Made by a program: the position numbers and the translations under genes. The notes under the pieces are model-generated. The model had not been told where the DNA came from, did not search any database, and saw only the letters and a program-made list of their open reading frames with translations. Positions 1 through 6,387 of a stretch of DNA of 8,069 bases are shown here, piece after piece. The stretch is from contig MHJB01000008.1 of the NCBI GenBank assembly GCA_001817805.1, forward strand, positions 1-8,069, written 5' to 3'. This DNA is from Candidatus Colwellbacteria bacterium RIFCSPLOWO2_12_FULL_43_11. GTDB lineage: Bacteria; Patescibacteriota; Minisyncoccia; UBA6257; Colwellbacteraceae. Position 1 is the stretch's first letter; each line of letters begins with the position of its first letter.

Positions 1-29
1 AAAATAACATGCACAAGGCATGCTATTTT
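1..29 (-). terminator. Hairpin terminator downstream of tRNA-Trp
   Basis: Two 12-base arms (1-12 and 18-29) flank a 5-base loop. Read on the minus strand every position pairs, with one G-U wobble. Read on the plus strand that same position is an A-C mismatch, so the structure is better as a minus-strand transcript. The 3' arm on the minus strand ends in TTATTTT, giving a U-rich tail. It lies 8 bases past the tRNA-Trp 3' end and fits an intrinsic terminator for that transcript. On the plus strand it is followed by TTTTGTTTTT, so it could also stop a converging transcript from outside the window. The hairpin touches the window edge. Confidence 0.65.
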
Positions 30-37
30 GTTTTTAG

Positions 38-108
38 CGGGAGCTGTAGGAATCGAACCTACGACATCGGTTTTGGAGACCGAAGTTATACCATTTAACT
101 AAGCTCCC
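38..108 (-). tRNA. tRNA-Trp (anticodon CCA)
   Basis: The minus strand folds into a 71-nt cloverleaf. The acceptor arm GGGAGCT pairs with AGCTCCC and the discriminator is G. The D arm is GTTAAATGGTATAAC. The anticodon stem TCGGT/ACCGA closes the loop CTCCAAA with anticodon CCA. The T arm is GTAGG-TTCGATT-CCTAC. The variable region is short. The 3' CCA is not encoded: the bases after the discriminator read CTA, so CCA must be added after transcription. No clear promoter lies directly upstream, so it may be co-transcribed with the small membrane-protein gene that ends 17 bases before it. Confidence 0.95.
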
Positions 109-122
109 AGCTTATAGTCAAT

Positions 123-146
123 TTTTATCGTAATGCCACGATAAAA
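123..146. repeat. Inverted repeat over the stop codon of the small membrane protein
   Basis: TTTTATCG (123-130) and CGATAAAA (139-146) form a perfect 8-bp inverted repeat with an 8-base loop, covering the last codons and stop of the upstream gene. Neither strand has a U-rich tail after the stem, so I do not call it an intrinsic terminator. It could protect the mRNA 3' end or mark processing before tRNA-Trp. Confidence 0.4.
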
Positions 147-430
147 GCAACTACAAAAAGCCAGATCATTATAATTATTCCTCCAAATCCCCACCAAAAC
201 CACAAGAAACGGTCTTTCTTATCTTTAGATGAACGCATTTGTTTGACTGAGAATCTCAGTCCAAAGAACGTGCCAACTACTATGAAAATCCAAGATATAA
301 TTGGGTGTTCTGTTACAAGCCACGTAATTATCGCATTATCCAAAATGGAATTAACACCCACAGCAACCGCAATAAATCCAAAAAGCACAATCAGTAAGGT
401 TGTTTTGTATCTATTCTCTTTTTGTTCCAT
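125..430 (-). CDS. Small three-helix membrane protein of unknown function
   Basis: This encodes 101 residues, ATG to TAA, and I do not recognise the family. Three hydrophobic segments are visible at about residues 10-30, 42-61 and 76-100. The short 31-41 loop is neutral to acidic, while the N-terminus and the 62-74 loop (KQMRSSKDKKDR) are strongly basic. That predicts N-terminus in, basic loop in and C-terminus out, following the positive-inside rule and supporting a real protein. There is no Shine-Dalgarno sequence before the ATG and I see no convincing promoter. It lies between the lipid operon (63-base gap) and tRNA-Trp (16-base gap) in the same orientation, so it could be the operon's last cistron or independent. 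The gene looks AT-richer than its neighbours. Confidence 0.6.
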   Translation of the reverse strand: MEQKENRYKTTLLIVLFGFIAVAVGVNSILDNAIITWLVTEHPIISWIFIVVGTFFGLRFSVKQMRSSKDKKDRFLWFWWGFGGIIIMIWLFVVAFIVALR

Positions 431-493
431 CTTTAAATATATTTACAGATGCACTCAAACTTACTTTATCAGAAAATAGTCGTTTTTACTACT

Positions 494-1156
494 TTAAATT
501 TCAGCTCCGCCGTGGAAAGCCTTCTTATCTTTCTTAAAGATAGATTCAGCTACGTGGTAAACAGTGTAAGTCACGAAGAAAGCGGCCAGTACGTCTATAG
601 AGTAGTGGAGATGTCCCAATAGAACTATGGCTCCGAAACCAATAGAGGAGAGTACAAAGAAAAACCTTAGATAGATATTATTCCAGAAGAGAAGCGCCAA
701 AAGGAAGGGTAGCCCGGTATGCCCGGAAAAAAAGTAGTCGCCCCCGCCCATAAGGTTGCCCAGTAAGCTTAAGGGGTCAATCTCCACTTGCGTTGGGAAG
801 GGCCCCAAGTGAGTTGCCATAACAAAGGCAGACCTTACAAACACAAATAAGGCAACGGACTTTAAAGTAAAATTTATTTTCTTCGGCTCATTTAATAGCA
901 ACAGAAGCACAAAGGCCCAAAGGAATACCGGGCCATAAATAAATAGGCCGTCAACGTCCCATACTTGGGTGTTGCTTAAAATTATATCGGTAACGTAGTT
1001 GCTGGCCTTCTCGGTCGCGTAGGCAGAAGAGTAAAGATTCGCTACCAAGGAAAGCGCTAACAGAGTTATGGAAAAGTAAAGAGAATATATATAAGAACCG
1101 CTGCCAAAGCAATCGCCATATTTTTTGATTAATTTCTTTAAATGTCTCTTGGTCAC
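494..1156 (-). CDS. PAP2_C / sphingomyelin-synthase-like integral membrane phosphatase or phosphotransferase
   Basis: This encodes 220 residues with about six hydrophobic segments (roughly 27-45, 71-88, 97-115, 147-158, 163-181, 186-202). It carries the hallmark motifs of the PAP2_C/SMS branch of the PAP2 superfamily. Near residues 108-121, RSAFVMATHLGPFP parallels the arginine motif of SMS proteins. GGDYFFSGHT at 138-147 and HYSID at 184-188 supply the His-His-Asp set H146, H184 and D188. In characterised SMS proteins this triad transfers a phospho-headgroup between lipids. Soluble PAP2 enzymes hydrolyse phosphate esters, so a lipid phosphatase role is equally possible. The start is GTG, overlapping the upstream GT2 stop by one base (TAGTG), which implies translational coupling. 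Family membership is confident; the substrate is unknown. Confidence 0.82.
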   Translation of the reverse strand: MTKRHLKKLIKKYGDCFGSGSYIYSLYFSITLLALSLVANLYSSAYATEKASNYVTDIILSNTQVWDVDGLFIYGPVFLWAFVLLLLLNEPKKINFTLKSVALFVFVRSAFVMATHLGPFPTQVEIDPLSLLGNLMGGGDYFFSGHTGLPFLLALLFWNNIYLRFFFVLSSIGFGAIVLLGHLHYSIDVLAAFFVTYTVYHVAESIFKKDKKAFHGGAEI

Positions 1157-1866
1157 TAGCGTATATCTTTATATTCTTTGGTAAGAGGTTTGCCCCTGAA
1201 TACTTCGGATAAGAAATTCAGGGTGTATTTAAAAGTCATATTTATAAGCCCTTCGTCTTTCAGCCTCCTAGCTGAAGTATACATGTAAAGCCCATGAGTG
1301 AATTTTACCTTGCCGGTTTTATTTAAACGTCTCGCTATATTTGTGTCCTCACCGTAGAAACTTATATTCTCATCAAAACCGCCAATTTTTTCCAAGGCAT
1401 CACGCCTGGCGGCAAAATTACCGCCGACCGCCATATAACCTACCAGTAAATAGGCACCATAGGCGAATAAGTGCCAATACAACCAAACCAGCAACCTATC
1501 TGAAACGGAAAGGTCGTAATAAACATATGGCCCGCTTAGGCAAGCCAACCTAGGATTAGCTTCAAACGCTTTGTTAATTTTCTCCACCCACCCCTTAGGC
1601 ATCTTAGTATCGGCATCCACAAAAGCGAGTATGTCTCCGGTACTTTCTTTCAGTCCTCGCTGTCTCGCCTTGGTCAGTCCTTTTGATAGTTCGGTAATAA
1701 CTTTTACTCCCCCAAAGCTTCCCGCTATTTCAGCCGTCTTATCGGTGCTCGCGTTATTAATAACTATTACTTCCGATAACTCTTTGCCATTTTCCAAAAC
1801 ACTCTTAAGACAATCGCTTATATACTTCTCTTCGTTATGAGCCGGTATGATAAGGCTTATCTTCAT
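1156..1866 (-). CDS. Family 2 glycosyltransferase (GT-A fold)
   Basis: This encodes 236 residues with the GT2 signature in order: PAHNEE at 8-13, NNASTD at 37-42 (nucleotide binding), and the metal-binding DxD as DADT at 84-87. GGNFAARRDALEKIGGFDE at 148-166 and the acceptor-side ED pair in FYGEDTN (E173, D174) follow. GT2 enzymes transfer sugar from a nucleotide-sugar to a lipid, glycan or protein acceptor on the cytoplasmic face. A hydrophobic stretch at about 127-147 may be a membrane-contact helix; there is no C-terminal transmembrane tail. The start ATG overlaps the upstream GT4 stop as ATGA, and the stop overlaps the downstream GTG, so it sits in the middle of a coupled operon. There is no Shine-Dalgarno. 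Donor and acceptor cannot be read from sequence. Confidence 0.9.
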   Translation of the reverse strand: MKISLIIPAHNEEKYISDCLKSVLENGKELSEVIVINNASTDKTAEIAGSFGGVKVITELSKGLTKARQRGLKESTGDILAFVDADTKMPKGWVEKINKAFEANPRLACLSGPYVYYDLSVSDRLLVWLYWHLFAYGAYLLVGYMAVGGNFAARRDALEKIGGFDENISFYGEDTNIARRLNKTGKVKFTHGLYMYTSARRLKDEGLINMTFKYTLNFLSEVFRGKPLTKEYKDIR

Positions 1867-3008
1867 TTTTTGTTGGCCAAAGCTTTTCTATATACCTCTT
1901 CAAATTTAGCCGTGATGGATTCCGGAGAAAATTCCATAGCTTTTTTCCTACCCGCTTTCCCCAAAGCTTTCGATAATTTCTCATCCCTAACAAGCTTTAA
2001 AATCTTGTCCACGTAAGTGTTCTTATCCGTCGGTTCCACAATAAAGCCCGTTTCGTTATCGATTATATACTCGGGCAATCCGCCGGCCTTCGCGCCTACC
2101 ACCGGGAGTTCGCAGGCCATTGATTGTAGGGTTGTCATCGACTGCGTGTCCGATGTGCTTGTTATGAGATATACATCGCAAGCATTCACGGCCTCTACCA
2201 ACTTTTCTCCCTTCAGGGCTCCCAAAAACTTGGATTTAACCTTCATTGATTCGGCCTTAGTTTTAAGCTCCTCTTCGTATGGGCCGTGTCCCAAAACCAC
2301 GAAAGTGAGAGCTTCTTTTTTAGCCGCTTCGGCAAAAACTTCCAAGGCAAAATCCAAATTTTTCTCTTTGGCTACCCGGCCGAAAATGAGAACTCCCTTA
2401 CCCTCAATACCAAGCTTCTTTTTAAGAGAAGGCTTGCCAGGAAGCGGCCTAAAGATATCGGTGGGAATAATATTTGAAATTACGTTTGTGGGCGCCGTAA
2501 GTCCGTAATCTTTAAGTTCTTGAATCATGCTTTTACTTGGCGCTGTCACTTGGGCGCAGTGATTGTAAAACCAAGCGGCAAATCTCCTGGAGCCGTTCTT
2601 AAACGGTTCGTAATCAAGTTTAAAATAATGCATATAATCGGCGGGGAAAGTGTGGTCCGTGCCTACAAGCGGAACTCCCAGTTCCCATCTGGCGTATAAT
2701 GCTACCAACCCCACAGTAGAAAAGGTATGAACGTGTATTAAGTCCGGATTAAAGTCCCTCATGTCCTTGGTCACTCCTACGGGTATTACGAAGGCCAAAT
2801 CGCCTTGTGATTTTGGTATCTCCCAAGAGTTAAGCCTCATCACCTCTTCTTCGGGCTTAGCTCCCGGTCTATCGGGAGCGTAAATCCTTATAGTATGCCC
2901 GTTCTTTTTTAAATTTTGAGTTAGAAGAGAAATAGAATCGGCTATCCCGCTAAGTTGTGGCAGATACAGGTCGGTGCAGAACGCAATGCGTAATTTTTTA
3001 TTTTCCAT
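1863..3008 (-). CDS. GT4-family glycosyltransferase, diacylglycerol glucosyltransferase-like
   Basis: This encodes 381 residues from the ATG at 3008; an upstream in-frame TTG at 3023 would add five residues. I chose ATG because the family usually begins close to the first strand, here LRIAFCTDLYLPQLSG. This start overlaps the DedA gene by 11 bases. It has a two-domain GT-B layout. The N-terminal domain contains HVHTFSTVGLVA and GTDHTFPADYMHY (about 116-128), the latter resembling the HT..DY.HY segment of glycolipid-forming diacylglycerol glucosyltransferases. The C-terminal domain has FGRVAKEKNLD (about 209-219), LGHGP and CELPVVGAKAGGLPE. The usual E-x7-E pair is D287 and Q295, a double substitution. 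It is likely membrane-associated and cytosolic. The lipid acceptor is inferred from motif resemblance and from DedA and SMS-like neighbours. Confidence 0.87.
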   Translation of the reverse strand: MENKKLRIAFCTDLYLPQLSGIADSISLLTQNLKKNGHTIRIYAPDRPGAKPEEEVMRLNSWEIPKSQGDLAFVIPVGVTKDMRDFNPDLIHVHTFSTVGLVALYARWELGVPLVGTDHTFPADYMHYFKLDYEPFKNGSRRFAAWFYNHCAQVTAPSKSMIQELKDYGLTAPTNVISNIIPTDIFRPLPGKPSLKKKLGIEGKGVLIFGRVAKEKNLDFALEVFAEAAKKEALTFVVLGHGPYEEELKTKAESMKVKSKFLGALKGEKLVEAVNACDVYLITSTSDTQSMTTLQSMACELPVVGAKAGGLPEYIIDNETGFIVEPTDKNTYVDKILKLVRDEKLSKALGKAGRKKAMEFSPESITAKFEEVYRKALANKK

Positions 3009-3600
3009 CTTCTTTTTTAACAAGTTCCGTTTTCATATATATGCTAAAGAAATAATAAGCGGCTATGGCAACTATTGCCAGACCGGCTATAACAATTTCC
3101 GCGCTTTTGAAGTATTGGGAAATAATCTCATATGAGCTACCGAAGTAAAATCCCAACAACATAAAAGCGGCATACTGGATGACCGTTACGGGGATGGTGA
3201 AAAGATAAAACCTGCCGAGTGTCATGCCCGAAAGGCCAGCAGTTATCAAAAACGGGGTAGAAAGCCCATAAGCCAGCTTGCTCATAAACATGGTTTTAAA
3301 GCCATGTTCTTTCCACAAGTACTCTATAGTTTCAAATCTTTTTTCGGTAATACCGACTTTATGCCCGTGTTTAGCCAAAAACGTTTTACTGTTTCCATGC
3401 CTGCCCACATAATAGTAAATAGTATCAGGTACTAAATCACCCAAAAGAAGAATTATGTAAGCTATAAAAGGATTGAGATATCCCAGGCTTACCAATACCC
3501 CGGCGAATAAAGAAATTATAGGGCCCTCAAAGGCAGCCAATGGAAAGAGTATCAAGTACCTGTAATGCATTAAGAGCTGTACGATGCCGCTTTGATCCAT
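2998..3600 (-). CDS. DedA-family (SNARE-associated / VTT domain) membrane protein
   Basis: This encodes 200 residues, ATG to TAA, and is first gene of the minus-strand operon. DedA proteins are polytopic membrane proteins implicated in moving undecaprenyl phosphate or phospholipids across the membrane. Visible family marks are FEGPIISLFAGVL at 24-36 with E25, LLGDLVPDTIYYYVGRHG around 52-69 with D55, and the re-entrant-like KLAYGLSTPFLITAG at 108-122. A C-terminal membrane helix lies at about 167-188. In that re-entrant segment many DedA proteins carry RxxPGxR; here the positions read K108, Y111, G112 and S114, so both arginines are replaced. The length matches the family. Its position ahead of two glycosyltransferases and an SMS-like enzyme suggests lipid or lipid-carrier transport. 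There is no Shine-Dalgarno before the ATG. Confidence 0.85.
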   Translation of the reverse strand: MDQSGIVQLLMHYRYLILFPLAAFEGPIISLFAGVLVSLGYLNPFIAYIILLLGDLVPDTIYYYVGRHGNSKTFLAKHGHKVGITEKRFETIEYLWKEHGFKTMFMSKLAYGLSTPFLITAGLSGMTLGRFYLFTIPVTVIQYAAFMLLGFYFGSSYEIISQYFKSAEIVIAGLAIVAIAAYYFFSIYMKTELVKKEDGK

Positions 3601-3657
3601 ATTAATTTAGCTTTGGTCCGGTTTTATTTAGAGTGCCTCGTAAGCCGCAATCCTACA

Positions 3658-3686
3658 ATTTTAGCAGATTTAGGGCCTTTTACTAA
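3658..3686 (-). promoter_or_regulatory. Putative sigma70 promoter for the DedA-GT4-GT2-PAP2_C operon
   Basis: On the minus strand TTAGTA (3681-3686) is separated by 17 bases from TAAAAT (3658-3663). A TGC sits just before the -10, making it an extended -10. Spacing is ideal and the -10 matches 5 of 6 consensus bases; the -35 is weak. The predicted RNA would start near 3651, giving a leader of about 50 nt before the DedA ATG. The -35 lies 4 bp from that of the divergent aminopeptidase promoter, so the two could interfere or be co-regulated. Confidence 0.5.
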
Positions 3687-3690
3687 CGTA

Positions 3691-3719
3691 TTAGGTTAAA
3701 GCATCGGAGATAGTATAAT
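3691..3719 (+). promoter_or_regulatory. Putative promoter giving a near-leaderless aminopeptidase mRNA
   Basis: A perfect TATAAT at 3714-3719 sits only 11 bases before the ATG at 3731. The 17-bp-spaced -35 (TTAGGT, 3691-3696) is poor. With a start about 7 bases after the -10, the mRNA would have a leader of about 5 nt, too short for a Shine-Dalgarno sequence, and none is present. The -10 match and its placement are directly visible; leaderless translation is inferred. Confidence 0.5.
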
Positions 3720-3730
3720 GTTTAAAACTA

Positions 3731-6310
3731 ATGAGCAGACTAAAAGCTAACAAGGTAAGATTACCAGAATATTTCAGGCCCGAGAGGTATAAAATTTCCA
3801 TTCATCCTAATCTGGAAGAAGCTTCTTTTAAAGGTGAAGAGTCTGTTACATTTCGATTGGACCGGGCGGTGAATAAAATCGTTTTACATGCGGATGAATT
3901 AGTAGTCAGCAGCGCCTCGGTTAAAATCAAAAACAAATCTTTTGCAACCAAAAGAATATCTTACGACAAGAAATCCGAAACCGTAATCTTTCTCTTCGGG
4001 CAAAACCTTCCAAAAGGAAAGGGTAAGCTTACCCTTTCCTTTACAGGGATACTTAACGATAAAATGACCGGGTTTTATAGAAGCCGTTACAAAGTTAATG
4101 GCGAGGAACACTTAATGGCTACAACTCAATTTGAAGCTACGCATGCGAGACAGGCTTTTCCTTGTATTGATGAACCGGCGGCTAAAGCTGTTTTTGACAT
4201 CACTCTTATAATTCCTAAGGAGCACACAGCCATATCAAACACTATTCCTTCCGTAGTCAGTGAGCACGAATCCGGCCATCAAATAGTGGAGTTTGAATCA
4301 ACGCCAAAGATGTCCACTTATTTAGCGGCTTTCATTGTGGGTAAGTTTGAGTGGATAGAAAAGAAAACCAGCAAGGGAACTTTAGTGAGGGTTTTTGTGA
4401 CTCCCGGCAAAAAGAAGCAAGCGGAATTTGCCCTAGATGTAGGCGCTAAAGTGCTGGCTTTTTATGAAGACTATTTTGGGATTAAATACCCATTGCCGGT
4501 TTTAGATATGATAGCTATTCCTGATTTTTCATCAGGCGCTATGGAGAATTGGGGAGCGGTAACCTATAGGGAAACGGCCCTGCTCTTTGACACCGATAAG
4601 TCCTCTACCGCTACCAAGCAGCGAGTAGCGCTCGTCATCGCTCATGAATTGGCTCACCAATGGTTTGGTAATTTGGTAACTATGGAGTGGTGGACGCATC
4701 TTTGGTTAAACGAAGGATTCGCGTCTTACATAGAGTATTTGGCGTTGGATAAAATATTTCCGAAATGGGATATTTGGACTCAATTTGTTTACTCGGATTT
4801 AAGTCAGGCTATGAGTCTAGACTCCCTAAAAAACACCCACGCGATAGAGGTTGAAGTGCATCATCCTTCCGAAATCGGAGAAATTTTTGATGCCGTAAGT
4901 TATTCAAAGGGAGCATCGGTAATAAGGATGATTGCCGACTACCTCGGCGAAAAAGATTTTAGAGACGGGCTCCGGCATTACTTAAAGAAACACCAATATG
5001 GCAATGCTTCCACTAAAGATCTCTGGCTTGCCCTTGAACACGTTTCCGATAAGCCCGTTAGGTCTATTATGGATAACTGGACGAGCAAGCCCGGCTTTCC
5101 AGTTGTTATTATTGAAAACGATAGGCAAAAGATAAGACTAACGCAATCCAGATTTTTTTCGAGCTCCATTGCCAAAAAAAGCTCCAAAGACAAAACGATT
5201 TGGAAGGTGCCGATAAATATAAAAAGAGAATCTAAAAACAGGAACCAAGAATTCCTTCTGGATAAAAAATCCAAATCGATTGATTTATCTTTAAAAGCTG
5301 GAGAGTGGATTTATTTCAATTCAGGAAGCTCCGGTATGTATCGTTTGAATTATCCCGAAGTAATGCTCCGTAACTTGGAAGAAGCCGTTAAAAGAAAAAG
5401 TATACCGGCTCGTGATAGATTTTCCATTCAGGATGATGCTTTTGCTCTCTCTGAGTCGGGTGAATTTTTTACCGTGCCATGCCTGGAACTCGCCAGAAGC
5501 TATAAAAATGAAGACGATTATACCGTTTGGGCTTCCCTTATCTCTAATCTGGAAACGGTTAAAGACCTTACTTCCGGAGCATCATACCCGACTCTTTATT
5601 CGGCTTATATGAGGGATATCTTAAGCGTGATAGCTACCAAAGTAGGCTGGGAGGCCAAGAGAAACGAAAGCCACACAACTCCTATGTTACGGTCTCTGGT
5701 CTTATCCGTATTGGGGTATTCCGGAGATAGGCAGACTATAAAAAGAGCTCGGGAACTTTTTGAAGCCTTGAAGAAAGGGAAGTCGCTAAATCCCGATTTA
5801 AAAGGAGTGGTTTACGGACTTGTGGCGAGAAACGGAGGAGTTAAGGAATATGAGTGGTTTCTTAGACGTCACGAGGAAGAATCTTTACAAGAAGAGAAAA
5901 ATCGTCTTTTATTTGTTCTTGCTTGCTTTGAGAATAAAAAACTAATCAAAAGAGCTTTGGAATATTCTTTCTCCGAAAGAGTTAGGCCTCAAGATACATA
6001 TGGAGTCTTTTCCTATGCCTGGGGGAATCGTTTTGGTAGGGATATAGTTTGGGAATTCACTAAATCGCATTGGGACGAGATCCTTAAGAGGTACGGTAAG
6101 GGAGGGCATATGTTACCCCGCTTTATACAACCGGCCGGATTCTTTGCTTCTAATAAAAAGGCAGAAGAAGTGCGCCGATTTTTCCGAGTCCATAAAGCCC
6201 CAGGAGCCGAAAGGGCTGTCGAGCAGGCAATTGAAAAAATATATTCAAACGCCGCTTGGCTAAAAAGAGATAAGCGGAAAATAATAAACTGGCTTAGGAG
6301 CAATTCTTGA
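3731..6310 (+). CDS. M1-family zinc aminopeptidase (aminopeptidase N / ERAP-like)
   Basis: This encodes 859 residues, ATG to TGA, full length for the family. It removes N-terminal amino acids from peptides, finishing cytosolic protein turnover or using imported peptides. The N-terminal beta domain spans about 10-205 and includes QFEATHARQAFPCIDEP (133-149). The thermolysin-like catalytic domain has GAMEN at 269-273, HELAH at 305-309 and E328 as third zinc ligand (HExxH-x18-E). The transition-state tyrosine is Y391 in YSKG. A beta segment follows, then an ERAP1_C-like helical domain starting near GMYRLNY (535-541) and DRFSIQDDAFAL (562-573) and running to the end. No signal peptide or membrane helix is seen, so it is cytosolic. 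All catalytic residues are present. The start follows a TATAAT box with almost no leader. A 30-bp perfect palindrome lies inside codons for about residues 95-104. The stop is 3 bases from the convergent tRNA-Gly. Confidence 0.96.
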   Translation: MSRLKANKVRLPEYFRPERYKISIHPNLEEASFKGEESVTFRLDRAVNKIVLHADELVVSSASVKIKNKSFATKRISYDKKSETVIFLFGQNLPKGKGKLTLSFTGILNDKMTGFYRSRYKVNGEEHLMATTQFEATHARQAFPCIDEPAAKAVFDITLIIPKEHTAISNTIPSVVSEHESGHQIVEFESTPKMSTYLAAFIVGKFEWIEKKTSKGTLVRVFVTPGKKKQAEFALDVGAKVLAFYEDYFGIKYPLPVLDMIAIPDFSSGAMENWGAVTYRETALLFDTDKSSTATKQRVALVIAHELAHQWFGNLVTMEWWTHLWLNEGFASYIEYLALDKIFPKWDIWTQFVYSDLSQAMSLDSLKNTHAIEVEVHHPSEIGEIFDAVSYSKGASVIRMIADYLGEKDFRDGLRHYLKKHQYGNASTKDLWLALEHVSDKPVRSIMDNWTSKPGFPVVIIENDRQKIRLTQSRFFSSSIAKKSSKDKTIWKVPINIKRESKNRNQEFLLDKKSKSIDLSLKAGEWIYFNSGSSGMYRLNYPEVMLRNLEEAVKRKSIPARDRFSIQDDAFALSESGEFFTVPCLELARSYKNEDDYTVWASLISNLETVKDLTSGASYPTLYSAYMRDILSVIATKVGWEAKRNESHTTPMLRSLVLSVLGYSGDRQTIKRARELFEALKKGKSLNPDLKGVVYGLVARNGGVKEYEWFLRRHEEESLQEEKNRLLFVLACFENKKLIKRALEYSFSERVRPQDTYGVFSYAWGNRFGRDIVWEFTKSHWDEILKRYGKGGHMLPRFIQPAGFFASNKKAEEVRRFFRVHKAPGAERAVEQAIEKIYSNAAWLKRDKRKIINWLRSNS
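4013..4042. repeat. Perfect 30-bp palindrome inside the aminopeptidase gene
   Basis: The 15 bases AAAGGAAAGGGTAAG (4013-4027) are followed immediately by their exact reverse complement (4028-4042), with no spacer. Both strands therefore encode the same peptide KGKGKLTLSF in the appropriate frame. In mRNA it could form a stem of about 13 bp with an AGCT loop. The peptide fits the beta-domain of the M1 fold, so the palindrome is embedded in normal coding sequence. Confidence 0.9.
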
Positions 6311-6313
6311 TTA

Positions 6314-6387
6314 TGGAGCGGGATACCGGAATCGAACCGGCGCCATTACCTTGGCAAGGTAGCGTACTGCCACTATACTAATCCCGC
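6314..6387 (-). tRNA. tRNA-Gly (anticodon GCC), CCA encoded
   Basis: The minus strand gives a 71-nt cloverleaf plus an encoded CCA (6314-6316). The acceptor arm GCGGGAT pairs with ATCCCGC and the discriminator is T. The D arm is GTATAGTGGCAGTAC. The anticodon loop TTGCCAA has anticodon GCC. The T arm is GCCGG-TTCGATT-CCGGT with one G-T pair. The outermost anticodon-stem pair appears to be a C-A mismatch. Its 3' end is 3 bases from the stop codon of the convergent aminopeptidase gene, leaving no space for a terminator between them. Its 5' end lies within a GC-rich palindrome. Confidence 0.95.

Noticed and set aside
123..146. Hairpin as an intrinsic terminator for the small membrane-protein gene
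   Set aside because: The stem is followed by an A-rich, not U-rich, tail on the minus strand, so it is listed only as an inverted repeat.
474..493. Weak stem-loop after the SMS-like gene as operon terminator
   Set aside because: It has a six-pair stem with a wobble and no clean U-tract, so support is too weak.
2017..2508. 163-codon plus-strand frame inside the GT4 gene
   Set aside because: It is antisense to a well-supported glycosyltransferase, and its Ser/Pro-rich composition is typical of a shadow frame.
3718..3750. ATG inside the TATAAT box as an upstream start
   Set aside because: It is out of frame with the aminopeptidase and stops after ten codons.
3899..4111. Minus-strand reading frame inside the aminopeptidase gene
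   Set aside because: It is a shadow. Its KGKGKLTLSF peptide matches the real protein only because of the 30-bp palindrome.
6013..6303. Minus-strand frame over the aminopeptidase 3' end
   Set aside because: It is fully antisense to the conserved C-terminal domain and has no recognisable motif or start context.
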